From: Paragordius varius
Lineage: Eukaryota > Nematomorpha
DNA length: 64,000 bases
NCBI GenBank assembly: GCA_964247055.1
Contig: OZ176057.1
Coordinates: 3,906,001-3,970,000, forward strand
Direction: 5' to 3'
The notes beneath the pieces were generated by a model. That model had not been told where the DNA came from and made no database searches. It worked only from the letters and a program-made list of their open reading frames with translations. Of the stretch, positions 11,831 to 25,800 are shown piece by piece (position 1 is the stretch's first letter; every line of letters starts with the position of its first letter). The position numbers were made by a program, and so were the translations under genes.

Positions 11831-11939
11831 AAAAATAAACCAATGTGAGGGAATATACATACATATCAAACTTTTTCATAATACTTAAAAATATATTTTA
11901 ACAAAGCAATAAAAACGAATGATGAGTTTGGATGAAAAA

Positions 11940-13420
11940 ATGTTAATCCATCCGTTTTAGGTCCCAGGGTTTATGGGTTTACCTCGCACCAATTTTTTGA
12001 ACAATGTTCTCAAAGATTGGTTCGTATTCAAGACATTATCTAGCCTGGTACAGAGAATAAAACTCTCACCTCTGATAAAGAGGTCTAAATTACAAAATAA
12101 TGAATAAATGATTAAAAAAAGTTATGATCAACCATTTGTTGGCCCTACAATGATAACGGGTAAAGTGATTTTTTTTAAACTCAGTTTATTTGGGTATATT
12201 ATGAATTTTATTATTATATTCAATTTTTGTAAGCTATTCTGTATGCGGTTTTACTTCCGATCATATCTTCAGGATTTATCATCATCAGTTGGTTGTTTCT
12301 CCAGCATTAGATTGCTCCAAATTATTGAGCGAAATAACTTGCGATCGAAACAGTCGTCTTTGGTCAATTGAGTTAAGTTTAGGTCATGGGTGATGGTTTT
12401 TTCCAATCACGATATGGTCTAACTCGTCTTAATTTGCAGTTTGGATGAAAGAATCACATTCTATAATATACTTTGGGTTAGCGTCCTCTGTAATGAGCAC
12501 ATTTCCACTATATTTCATAGTAACTGCGGTGTTACTGTTCTTATCTCACCATAATACACATTATAGGTATTGGCTCGGTTTAAATTAATCATTTTTAACC
12601 GAATCATACATGATTACTGCTGCTTAAATTGGCGCTTCCTATATTCTATCTTTTATTCTTAGAGCATACGATTGGATATCTTAGAATCGGCTTTGAACGG
12701 TGAAGCTTAGCCCATCTGTGGATAACTTAATACCTAGGCTGATGCCATCTCATACTTGCTATTTACTAATTTAGTTCCCCAAACATATAAGAAGTTGTTT
12801 ATTAATTCAATTCCCCTTATCATGATTTATCATTCGTAATAACACATTTTGTGGTTGAATCTTTTTTTCATTTTGTTTGACTTCCCTTTGATTTTGGTGC
12901 AAATTTTATGAATCCAATACTCACACAGACAATATAGTATTATGATGAAATCATACCAAGATTGTTTTGTTAGATATTACAAAAAAATGCAGCAATCGTA
13001 AGGGTCTCTCGTCCTATTGATCGATATATTTTAATTAATCTGTATTTATTTTCAGGCCGTTGACTCTATTTATATATTTTTCCCAATTCTTGATATGCAA
13101 CTCTGCCCTTAACATCAAATCATTAGCATAAAGGGTTTCAAACGATAAACACTCCCTATTTTTCCTAAGATATTGTATCCAACAATATCACAAATACTAA
13201 TGGGCTAGATGGGACACCCTTGTAATCCACTATTACTGCTAATTATTTCGGCATTTTCTACAGGGGATATTATTTACAGAAGCAAATACAGTTTTATATG
13301 GGGATATTTGATGGTTTGCATTTAATAGATAGAAACCTGTTTTTCTCTCAAAGCCCATGAAATCAATTCTCTGGGTACCAGATAATGCCAGACCTAGCTA
13401 ATAGAAATACTGCAGAATAT
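11940..13420 (-). mobile_element. Decayed LINE (non-LTR retrotransposon) reverse transcriptase
   Basis: Read on the minus strand, short conserved reverse-transcriptase pieces remain in order: IDFMGFERKTGF near 13350 (Asp of motif A), GCPSSPLVFVILLD near 13210 (motif B, QGCPxSPLLF type) and LYANDLMLRAELHI near 13110 (YADD motif C, here YAND), then tail pieces to ~11940. Spacing between motifs A and C is about 250 bp, as in the other LINE copy at 45600-48760. Many stops and frame changes show it is long dead. It lies between the SNX 3' end and the 10422 frame. Confidence 0.65.
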
Positions 13421-13637
13421 TGGCACATAACTAGATTTAAAAATTAATAGGATTATACAAGGTTTAATAATGAAGAATTAAGAAAAAAATATGTTAGCCT
13501 AGTATGGCGATTAATTCCCTAGCTTGTAATAGCAACAAAAAACTAAAAAGGCCTGAAATCTACGCAGCCGTTTTAGACTTTTCTAAAATAAACACAGACA
13601 ACTCTTTTTGTAGGATTATTTTGGAAATGATGGCATG

Positions 13638-13668
13638 TATATATATATATATATATATGTATATAAAA
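13638..13668. repeat. (TA)n microsatellite
   Basis: Short TA tract in otherwise featureless AT-rich sequence. Confidence 0.8.
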
Positions 13669-14030
13669 TACCTAAACGTATTCTTTTGTAATTAAATAAA
13701 ATTAATATAAAAAAGGTAATGTTTATGTAATGTAGGATATACAAATTCATCTATTTAAAATAGTGCCAATTTTTCTCAAAAATATATTTGATACGAAATG
13801 CAAAAATTATATTAACAGGCCAAAACTTAATCCTTCTTGAAAGATTGACGATCGGTACAATTAAATAAGATTCATGATAATAAAAGCAAATTATATAAAC
13901 AAATATGAAAGATTATGATTGCAATAAAATGTTTTATATAGAGTTAAATTATATTTTATCCATTTAAGTAATCATAAAAATTAAAAAAACCTCATAAAAA
14001 AATCTCATATACTTTTTGTTCGAAATATTT

Positions 14031-14430
14031 TTGGCATAGTAAACCAATGTTGTGTTGATGCCAAAAAAGAAACTCATCAATAATCAACGAATTATGGTTG
14101 GTTAATATGTTTGAAGCTTTAGTTGATGTAGACATCCAATTGTGACTGAGTTTGTAATTATTTACCAGGTACTTTAAAATAACGGGTCTATACTTTAACC
14201 AAAATTATATTACGCTTGCGACAAACCGTTTTGAACCTCATTATTAAATATAAAGGGTAAGGATCCACTAAAGTTCAATTTGAAAAATTCGTCCATTAAC
14301 CGCTTATAAGTATCTATTGATAAATAATTTAATTAACCAACCGTTCTGTTTATAGTTTTCTTTAATTGGTACTCCATAATATGGGACACGTTCTGCTTTC
14401 AAAAGTAGCATAACACTCCGACATCCTGGA
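14031..14430 (-). pseudogene. Coding-like fragments, unrecognised
   Basis: Two minus-strand stretches have denser codon-like composition than their surroundings: 14031-14150 reads NSLIIDEFLFWHQHNIG in one frame and 14290-14420 reads MLLLKAERVPYYGVPIK in another. There is no start, no splice pair and no recognisable domain. They may be remnants of a transposase or of the unknown gene at 10422. Confidence 0.25.
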
Positions 14431-15373
14431 TTGATCAAATCATAGAAGAAAAATAAATTTTTAGTTGGCATAAATTTTTATGTAAAAACGGTGGTCTGAT
14501 TCTCAATAAATATAAGGTGTTTTTAGTCACGTAATTTTTCTTTAACCTCATGGTTATCATATGTTATTTAGCGTTAAAATATTACATGGCTGATAATATA
14601 TATAATATATATTAAAATAAATCGATATCTATTAGATATAAGCATTTGATCGATATATAGATAGATGTTTCTAATATTTTTATAAGTTATTTCAATATCT
14701 ATCTACTGCTGAAAAAAACAATGAAATAGCACCATAAAATAGAATATATTTACTGTCAAAAAAATTAAAAGGGGATGGATGGGGGTGAAAAAATTTTCCG
14801 ATGAAATCCAAATTACCGTTTCTAAAATGAATTGTCCCTTAAAATAAAGGTAAAAGTGCCGAGATAGTGGGATAAAATTTTAATTATATAAAATTTGGTT
14901 ATAAGGTTTTTTCCGAATAAAGAAGTTAGTTAAAAATTTAATTTATAGCAAAGTTTTGTTGAGGCCAACCACATATTATTTGGAGGCATGATAGAAACAG
15001 AAAATATCGCTTTAAGATAGTATAAAAACACCTTTTCATAATTGAATGTTGCTTTATATCGCCACAATTTTTAAATAAAATGTTTTCAGATTTGGTTAAT
15101 ATGCCTAAACCTAAAAGTATAAACCAAAAAAATATATTTAATAATTAGGTAATACCAAATTTATTAATAAAAAATTTATTATATAAATAAATATTTATGT
15201 TGTTAGTAGTGCGTTAAAGTTATGATTATTTTGAGATAAAATAACATCAAAATTATAAACGTGCTGCTATAATTAATATTTAATATATTACAAAATAAGC
15301 AATTCAAAAATAAAATTTATTTATGATGTAAATTAGGCAAATCAAAGTTCAATATTTTCTTAAAGACATAATA

Positions 15374-18078
15374 TTAGGCTATTGCGTGAGCTTCAGGCAG
15401 GAATGCTTCCCAACATTTTACAATCTAAAAGGTGCACAAAAAAATAATTTTAAAATTATAATCATAATTAAATTAAAAAATTATTCAAGAGCGTCCAATA
15501 TAAATGATATAGACAATATACAGCCAACTTTAATTTTTTTATATTTTAATCATATTTTTTATCGGTAAACACAAAAAAATGTAACGTATTATAGAATTGT
15601 TATCATATTTCACCTATAAATTTAAATAGATATCCATAAAACTATAGCATTTAGGAAAAATGTAAATATTATCGAACCCACAAAAATATTCATTTATTTC
15701 AAAAAAACAATTTACTTGATTTTGAGCCTTCAACAAATTTTGCAAATAAAGCACAAACGTATCCTTAAACTCTTTAATGCGTTCCCTTTCAAAACGAGTC
15801 ACTTCTCGCCGTATGTTGGCCGAAATAAGTTCATACTCTTTATGAGCAAAGGCTGTCCTTTCTTCCCACTAATGAAACAGGAAAAAAAATTTTTTTTCAT
15901 TTTTTATAAAATAGAATTATAATTTTGACAAATTCGAACAAAAAAAATAATTAAATTTTTTTCACTTGTAAAAAAATATGCTTTAAGAAAATATTTGGTT
16001 GGTTTATAACTTACTTTCAATTTATTGACACTAATTCTATAGGTTTTAATTTAAAATTCGCTTGATGGTAATAATGCAAAATTATATTTTATATTTTTAA
16101 TTGTAAAAATGAGACATACTGCAGCTAAAAACTGTAGTAATATAAAAAAACTTTAAATTTAAATAAATGTTAAATCATAACCGTACAAAATTGTACAGAT
16201 TCAAAAATATTAATTACCGTTAAGTCGTATTATTACTTTAGTTAGTTATATTAAATCTTTAAAAGGCGAAATTATATATACCATTTACAGTTCAAATTAA
16301 CCCTTAAACAATTCAAGTTCAACCTTGAACAATTCAAATTCACCTTCGAACAATTCAAATTCACCCTATAATAAATTATGTGTTTTTTAAGATTGAAATT
16401 TACCTATATTTTTTTATATTTTTTAAAAAAAAGAAACTTTGTATGTAATCAAAATAATACTGAAAAAATAATAAACTTTGCCAAAAAATATATTTAATTA
16501 AAATGATGAGTTATATTAGACCAAAATTTCATAACTTATTTTCAAGGGTTTTGAATTGTTCGAGGGTGAATTTGAATTGTAAATGCTATATATAAATAAA
16601 AAAAGTCTGAAACAACAAAAATTTTACATCCTTAATTTCATTCCTAAGTTCCGCTATTTTGGCTGGAACGACGTTACTTTCAACACTAGTATTTGATGGT
16701 GGTATATTATTTGCAGCGTTATGAGGATAAAGTAGGTTAAGATTTGTCGATAATTCTTTGCGTTTTTTCAACAAGTTATTTTGGGCACTCATCTATAAAA
16801 GTTTACATTTTAGTCTATACTATTAAGAAAAAAAATTAGATTAAAGAAAAGGACAATTTTTTAGACAAAACATGAGAATTTTTTCATATATGTAAAAAAT
16901 TGTAAAATGTATAATTAAAAAGAAAAGTGTTATCAATTCCCAGGCCTAATTATTTTAGGCCTGTATTCCAAGCTTTTTGGCGATATAAGTTAATAATGCC
17001 CTTAAAAAATAACGTTTTTTTCCACAAATCCAACACGATTCAATTAGATTCGTCATATATCAATTTGGGAAAATTTGGAAATATTTTAAATAATTTACAT
17101 GAAAATCTCAAAAAATCAAATAAAAAACCAGATTATTCTAAGCTTTGAGACAATAAGTAAAGCCCTGTTGAACAATATTATATATATATACTTTTTTCTA
17201 TTTAAATCATTTTTCAACCATTTTTGAACTTAAAACTATATTTTATACAGTTAAAATTTTTTACATAAACAGAAAAAAAACCAAATTATTCCAAGCTTTC
17301 TGGAAATAGGTGAAAACCTGTTTAACATGAAATATATAAGATTTAAACTTTTTTCATTTTTCATCATTTTTCCACAATTTTTGAACTTAAAACTATTAAA
17401 ATATTTTATAATACATTGAAAAATCTACATAAAATAGAAGAAAAAAACCAAATCCAAGCTTTTTGGCGAGTTAAGGCTAGTACTTACATTTTATATTTAT
17501 AATTTTACTTTTTTCACCATTTTTAAACTTAAAACTAATAATAAATCATTTAGACAGTTAAAATTTTACATAAAATAAAAGAAAAAAAAAACCAAATTAT
17601 TCCAAGCTTTCTGGCGATAGGTAAAGGCTTGTTTAACCGCCCCAATCAATGAAACATAATCTTTCAAGGTTTCACACAACACGAAAAAATCATTGTGAGC
17701 CAAGCCTACCATTAGATTTGTTGTATCATTTCCAAACTATTTAATTAAAATAAAATTTAATTATAAAAATTAATTATATATACCATTTACAGTTTAAATT
17801 CACCCTTGAACAATTTAAATTCACCATCGAAGAATTCAAATTTACCCTAAAAATAAATTATGTGTTTTTTAAGATTATATACCTATATTTTTTATATTTA
17901 TAAAAAAGGAAATTTATATGTAATCAAAATAATTATGAAAAAATATTAAACTATGCCATAAAGATATATTTATTATTAATAGAAAACTTATAATTTATTT
18001 TTCGGGTGAATTTGAATTGTTCAAGGGTGAATTAGAATTGTTCAAGGGTGAAATTGAACTGTAAATGGTATATAAAAC

Positions 18079-18123
<45 letters not shown>

Positions 18124-19824
18124 TCCTTAAAATTAAACCATATTTCAAATTCTTTAAACTATAATGTCTAAGATTTTTAGAGGCTTTAGTAACACAAAAA
18201 CCTAAACCCAATTACTTATCGGAAAAATGAAGAGTTTTTAAACGATAATGAATATTTTAGAAATATATATCAATTAAACACACAAAACAAGAATATTTAT
18301 TTAATTTTGTAGATTTTTTTTTAATTTTACTTTAAAACATCTAATGGAATGCATGGGGTGTTTTAAGTCTATAAAAATTCAAATCACCTGATCTGCACGA
18401 ATAGAATGATTTCGATTTAATAGATCTGAACTGAAAATTCGTATGTTAAGTTACATAATCTGATAATTTTATTAACTTTCCTTATAAACAATTATTTTCA
18501 CGAAACTTAATAACTTTTTAAAACATTCATTCTAAAAATAAATTCTCTTAAAATGCTATTACACCTTTTAATTTTATGGAAATAATTCAATAAAACACCA
18601 GTAAATGAGACTGATTTAAAAATATTAAAAAGTAAATTTGTCATAATTTTAACAATAAATCTCATTAATATAACATATTTTTTCATAAATCTACATTTAT
18701 TTTTCTTGACAAATTATAAATTTTTTTGAAATTGAAATTCATTCAAATCGAAATTTACGGACAAAACGTGAGTAAAGACAAATATTTTTTTAACATACTT
18801 TTTTGATTTCTAACATAACTCATTGTAACAAAGTATAAAATAAGATGTAAATTGGTAACACAATCAAATACGTATTTTACGATAGTATTTAACTGTTTTT
18901 TTATGGATTAATAGAGAAGGTTCAAAAAAGTATGGTTGTCTTTTGAAAAAAAATTTTTCTTTATGTTTTTATGTTTTGTCCGTATAATTTCAATTTTTAC
19001 TGTAAATCACCTGATCAGCATGAACTGAAGGATTTAAGTTTAGGATATCAGAACCGGAGATTTGTTCAATCCGTTCCTCAACTTGGGCCAACTGACTGAG
19101 GGCACGTGACAGACCATGTGATTCCTCGGCATTAGCCAATAGGGCTAGAGCCTTACTAAATGCCGCTGTGCTATTGGATAACTCTAATATATGTTATAAA
19201 AAAATTATATTTTTTTAAAAGAGGATATTAAACATTAAAATATAATAAAATTTAATATAAAACAAAAATATGTTTTAAAATTTAAAAATTATCATAGAAT
19301 AATAAATGATATTATATAAATTACAAAAAGTATAATAAGTGGTTTTATCGATATATACAATACTCACTTATATATATATAAGAAAAAAATTACACATATT
19401 TTTTCAGTTGAGCAATTTGCAAAACAGAAGTGTATGGAAAAAACAACAATATGTTAAATTAACAATTAATTCCTTTCTTTTTTCCATACACTCCTGTTTT
19501 GCAAATTGCTCTTCCATAGTATGATATAAGCACTCATTTAAATGCATACTGTATCTTTTTCGATTTACAAAAAGTTTTAATTTATTTAAACTAATTAAAG
19601 GTTAAATTTTAAACTTTAAATATTATTTTTATCTTTTTTTTGAAATAAAAACCTTTTCTGTGATGTACCAAAGCTTCAACACTGGCATGTAATTTTCGCA
19701 TTTGAGAATCTAAATTTTCAATTTGATTCTGCATCTCCTCAAACCACTAAAATATTTTGATATAAAATTCATAGTTTATAGTTTAAAAATATAAATTATA
19801 TTTTTATTTTGGTGGATATAATTA

Positions 19825-19896
<72 letters not shown>

Positions 19897-22800
19897 TACA
19901 TATGATTTTCTAAAAGAGAGAATTATAAAAATTTGAATCGTACGGACAAAACGTAAAAATATAAAGGACAATTTTTTTTTCAAAAGCCAACCATACTTTT
20001 TTAAACCTCCTTATTAAATCCTATAAAAAACTAAATACAATCGTAAAATATATAATTGATTGTGTTACTACAATATACATGTCTATTTTTTAGTTTGTGA
20101 TTTGAAATAATAATTTACATTTAAAAAAATAAGATTTAAAAAATATGGTTATTTTTAAAAAAATAATATTTGTCCTTTATATTTTTACGTTTTGTCGCCG
20201 TATATAATTTCAATTTTTACCGTAAATTGGTTATAAATTTGAGAAGGTGTTCTTTTTATAAATTATTATTGTTTTGATTTTTTTGATTAAAGATTCCAAA
20301 AAATTTAGTATCCGGACAAATATTATATAAAAATTGATCAATAAAACTTATCATTATATTATATCATATAAAAATCTATATCTCTTATTTTTTATCGCTA
20401 ATGCACATATATGATTGCCTTGATTTTATATCTTTTACATCTGTGAATTCAAATAATATTCAAATTAAATTAATAACATGGGATAAATTATTGAAACTGT
20501 AAAAAATAATTTTATAATAATTTTGAATTATTAGTTGTTAAACATGCAAGAAAATTAACAATAAATATAAATATATACATATATATATGTTTAAAACTAA
20601 ATTTAATAACTTAAATAAAGTTTTATAAAATTTAATTTTTATAATTTTTTTATAAAAAAAATCAAACATAATCATTACATGTTCATTTATATCATCTTGA
20701 ATAATGGTATTGTTGGTGGTATTGCTGTTATCTAAATTAGACCCAAAATTTCCTGAATCATTACCAGCTGATCCTATGAATGAAATGGCTGCGCCAGACC
20801 CTAAGAGAAAAAAAATAAGATATAAAAGTTTTTAAAAAGTTAAATATAACCAAAATAATTTTTTAAGAAATCAGATAATAAGTTTTAAAAAGTTATATCT
20901 TTAAATTGAAATAGTAAATATATTTTTGAAATATAAATGTTGTAAGTCTAATATAATCAGGTTACTCAATTATTTACTCCTTGCAATATCGACTCTGCAA
21001 AGGATTATAATAATAATGTAAAAACCCTTAAAGCTTAACGATTTCAAATTTTAATCTCAGATTTATCTGAACTAATAATGTCAAACCTTTAAAAAGATTA
21101 ATACTGCAAAGTGGGTACTGAAAAACGCATTTATTAGTTATTTTCCATTTACTGCCTATATTCGTATAAGACCTCTGTGCGGCACGCAAAAAATTTTAAA
21201 TTCATAATTTACAAAACCACGTTAAGAAAATCTTAGTAAATTTATAATTCCTTAGACAATTTTTTTCTTTTTGAAAGAAAGCTATTCATATAGCAAGATC
21301 GAGAAAAATTGTGCATTCCGTTTTCTTTTACATGAAAGTCCCCATAGGTTTTTTTCCAATAAACCAACACACCCGTGGTATAATCAAACTATTCAAAATC
21401 CTTGTATAAAAAAACTCATTTCCGTTATAACCTCAGACATCTAAAATTTAAAAATGAAATTTTTTTTTTTAAATTATTTACCAGAGGTATTATTAAACGA
21501 TGCATTAGTAGTCCCAGGTGGCATCATACTTAATTTACTGCTTATATTATCAGCCAAGCGTCCAATAATCCGTAACATATTATTGGAACTTAACGTGGCT
21601 GTATTCGTAGATCTAGGCAATTCCCCCTCAACTGAAAGGAATTCGTGAAGGCTTGGATCTATCATGAGTGTAGCGTGATTTGCTGTACGATTTATATATC
21701 TGTTGTGGAAAAAATGATTAATTGAATAATTTTTTGAAAAAAAAGTTAAGCTTAAATATATGTCGAGTAAGCAAAAAACATAATTATCTGTTGAAAAATA
21801 CAATTAATGGTTATTTCAAGAGTTTTTACTAAACTTTTTTTTTTAAAAAAGACAAAAATGGGGTTGTATCATGAGTGTAGCGTGATTTGCTATACGATTT
21901 ATATATCTGTTGTGGAAAAAATGATGGAATAATTTTATGAAAAAAAGTTTAGGAGAGATGTATGATAAAAAATAAAAAATGAATATATATCTGTTGTGAA
22001 AAAAAGTTAAAATAATGGTTATTTTGAGAATATTTTTTTAATAAACTTTTTTTTTCTTCAAAAAGTTTGAGAAGAATATAAGAAAAAAATGAGCATATGT
22101 TGTGTAAGTAAAAGGCATTGTTTGAAAAAAGTTTAGAAGAAAATTTTGATAAAAAAATTCATTTATCATGAGTGTAGCGTGATTTGCTGTACGATTTATA
22201 TATCTGTTGTTCAAAAAAAGGTGAAAATAATGGTTAATTTGAGAATTTTTTTTTACTAAACTTTTTTATCTCAAAAAGTTTAGGGAAAAGAGATATATGT
22301 CGAGTAAGCAAAAAACATAATTATCAGTAAGAAAGTAAATATATTGGTTATTTTGAGAATTTTTTTTACTAAAATTTTTTTCAAAAAGTTTAGGAAAAAT
22401 GTTAAATATCGGTTTAAATTGGAATAATTTTTTGCAAAAAAAAGTTTAAAAGTGTATGATAAAAAAGAAAATTTATGTATCATGAGTGTATCGTGATTTG
22501 CTGTACGATTTATATATCTGTTAAAAAAGTAAAAATATTGGTTATTTCGAAAGTTTTTACTAAAAGTTTAGGAAAAATGTAAGAAAAAATAGGGTTCTAT
22601 CATGAGTGAAGTGTGATTTTTAAGGTTTTAATAAACTTTTTTGGGTAAAATTAATAGGAGCGTCTATGCCAAGTATGCTAAAAATGTAAAAAACACAGTC
22701 ACATTAAGCGAAATAAATCGCATACTTACCTATTATCCGTCCAATGATCAAATATGGCGTTAAATTTAAATAAATTAAATTCTGTTTAAGTTAGTTTGTA

Positions 22801-25800
22801 AGAAAATATAATTGCCTTATAATTTATAAATTTGCAAAAGAAAAATATTTGTGTTTTTTTGAGAAAAAATGCAAGTCCAATTAAAAATGGTTTAAAATTT
22901 TAGCAAAACAAATAAAAAACATTATTTGTTAAGCTACCTTTCAAGTGCGGCCCGTCGGCGTTCGGCAAAATCAGCTGAGAAGGTGTCATCCTTTGAACTA
23001 ATCTTTAGTTTTGTCATACCTAAAAAATAGATGAATAAAATTATGCATATAAAATATTTTCTAAAATAACGTAAATTTAATAATCAAAAACTAATTTTCA
23101 TTAAAAAGGCATGAAAGCATAAAGGTTAAAAAAGTATTTTAAAAATGGGGCCCTAATAAAATGTAAAACACTGCTTTTTGGATCAAATAAACCATCTCAC
23201 CAATAAAAGCAAAATTATTATTGCTAATTTTTTCGGTAATAGGTAAATGTCTTTTTAAAAATTTTTTTTTAAAAAAGTTTGATTAAATAAAGTAAATTTT
23301 CATTAAAATTATCACGTAAAAAATAGCAAAAATTCTTTTGTATAAAATAACAATTACAGCTATGTTATACTCCTCTCCCAAAAAAATTGCAAAGTTTTTT
23401 TATGGTTAATTTTTTATTATAAGGGTTTTGATAGATGTTTTAAAGTCTTTTAACAACAGGTATCAAAATTGTCCAATTTTTACTTCAAAAAAGCAAAATA
23501 TTCAAAGAACACAAACAATTTACCCAATAAACTCTTGTAGGAGGTACGGGTATAACGTAACCTAGATGGGCATATTTAGTCACAAAAAAATTCTGTGATT
23601 TGGTTTCCTTACGCGTTTTAGAGCTCTTTTACCAACATATTTTCAGTATCATGATTGTCAACTTTTTTTACATATAAAAGGCAAAAATAGTAAAACAAAA
23701 AACAAAAACAATTTACCCAATAAACTTTTGCTAAGAGAATATAAAGTAACCTAGATGAGCATATTTAGTCACTAAAAATTTATTTAATTTGGTTTCATTC
23801 CGTGTTTTAGAGCTCTTTTTTAGTATCACAATTCCAATTTTTACTTCAAAAAAAGCAAAAATATTCAAAAAACGAACTATTTACCAAAAAACCATTTCTT
23901 AGAGAATATAAAGTAACCTAGATGGGCATATTTAGTCACATAAAAATATTCTTTAATTTGGTTTCATTACGCGTTTTAGAGCTCTTTTTCAGTATCAAAA
24001 TTGTCAACTTTTTAACATATAAAAAGCAAAAAAAGCGAAAAATATTCAAAAAACACAAACAATTTACCCAGCAAAGTTTTGCTAGGAGGGATAGGTTTAA
24101 CGTAACCTAGATGGGTATATTTAGAAGTCACAAAAAATTTATTTAATTTAAGTTTCATTACGCGTTTTAAAGCTCTTTTAACAATATGTTGTTAGTATCA
24201 AAATCCAATTTTATATATAAAAGGCAAAATATTTGAGGAACACAAACAATTTACCCAATAAACTTTTGCTAAAAGGTACACGTAATCTAAGACATTTTAG
24301 TCAATTTCTTTAATTTGGTTTGATTACGCGTAGAGCTCTTTTAACAACAAGTTGACAATATCAAATTGTCAACTTTTTAACATATTAAAGACAAAAATAG
24401 TAAAAAACTAAAAGAAAGAACAACTTACCAACAAACTTTTTCTGAGAGAATACAAAGTAACCTAAATGGGCATATTTAGTCCCTAAAAAATTTCTTTAAT
24501 TTGATGTCATTACGCGTTTTAGAGCTCTTTTTATCAAAATTGTCAACTTTTTAACATATAAAAGGGAAAAATAGTAAAAAACATAAAGAAAGAACAATTT
24601 ACCCAATAAACTTTTGATAGATGTTTTATAAAGTCTTTTAACATATTTGTAGATCAAAAATTATCCAATTTTTACTTCAAAAAGGCAAAAAAAACTTAAA
24701 GAAAGAATAATTTACCCAACAAACTTTTGCTGGGAGGTACAGGTATAACGTAACCTAGGTGAGCATATTTAGCGGTCAATTTTTCATGAAGGCCCAAGAA
24801 ATCGCTATAACGTCGAATAACGTGCCATTCCTCACCAGGTGTTTGTTGAATGCCAGTAACATTAAACACCTATAAAGGAAGTATAAGAAAATATATTCTT
24901 AAATGTTTAAAGGACAAAATCTTGAAATATTTATATATATTTTGAAACAGTTTTTTTTGAATAGTCTGATCTGTCTTGGAGAAAACTGGAATTTGGTTAT
25001 ATTGTATTGCATTTTACAGTATTATGTTTGATATCTAATAAATAATTTATGGAATATATATGAAACAGTTTTTTTTAAATAGCCTGTATGTATGTCTGTC
25101 TGTTGAATTGGCAAAAACTAGAATATTTTGTTATATAATATTGCATTTTACAGTATTAAGTATGATATATATCTAATAAATTATTTATGAATGCATATAT
25201 ATATATATATATATATATTTCTGCGGCCCGCCAAGCTCACTTTAAAAAATCACATTTTTTTAATTTTTTTCCTCGAATCCTAATCAATATGTAATAAATA
25301 CAGTAAAGCGACAATACCCGTTTACAGCTTTAATTCACTTAAACAATTCAAATTCACTCTGGAACAATTCAAATTCACCCTAAAATAAATTATGTTTTTT
25401 AAGATCAAAAATTACCTATATTTTCCTATATTTTTAAAAAAAGAAATTTAGTATGTAATCCAAATAATACTGAAAAAATAATAAAACTTTGCCATAAAAA
25501 TATATTTAATTTTAATGATGATTTATTCATAATTTATTTTTAGGGTAAATTTGAATTGTTTGAGAGTTAATTTGAATTGTTCAAGGATGATTTTGAAATG
25601 TAATTGGTATATCTAGAGCAGAAAAAAAGCTATAAAAACCATTTTCAGGCATAAAACTCGTACAAAAAATCCCATTTAAAATGTATCATACAAACCATAT
25701 TTTTTTCGAAATAAACTGAAAAACATGAATAAAAATCATATCAAATAACTAATTTTATGCTTCAAATTTTTCGTATCCGCTTTTTAGAAAAAATTTTCTT

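Noticed and set aside
16927-17148. 73-codon plus-strand frame
   Set aside because: It overlaps the SNX exon 11 donor ladder on the opposite strand and shows no coding features of its own.
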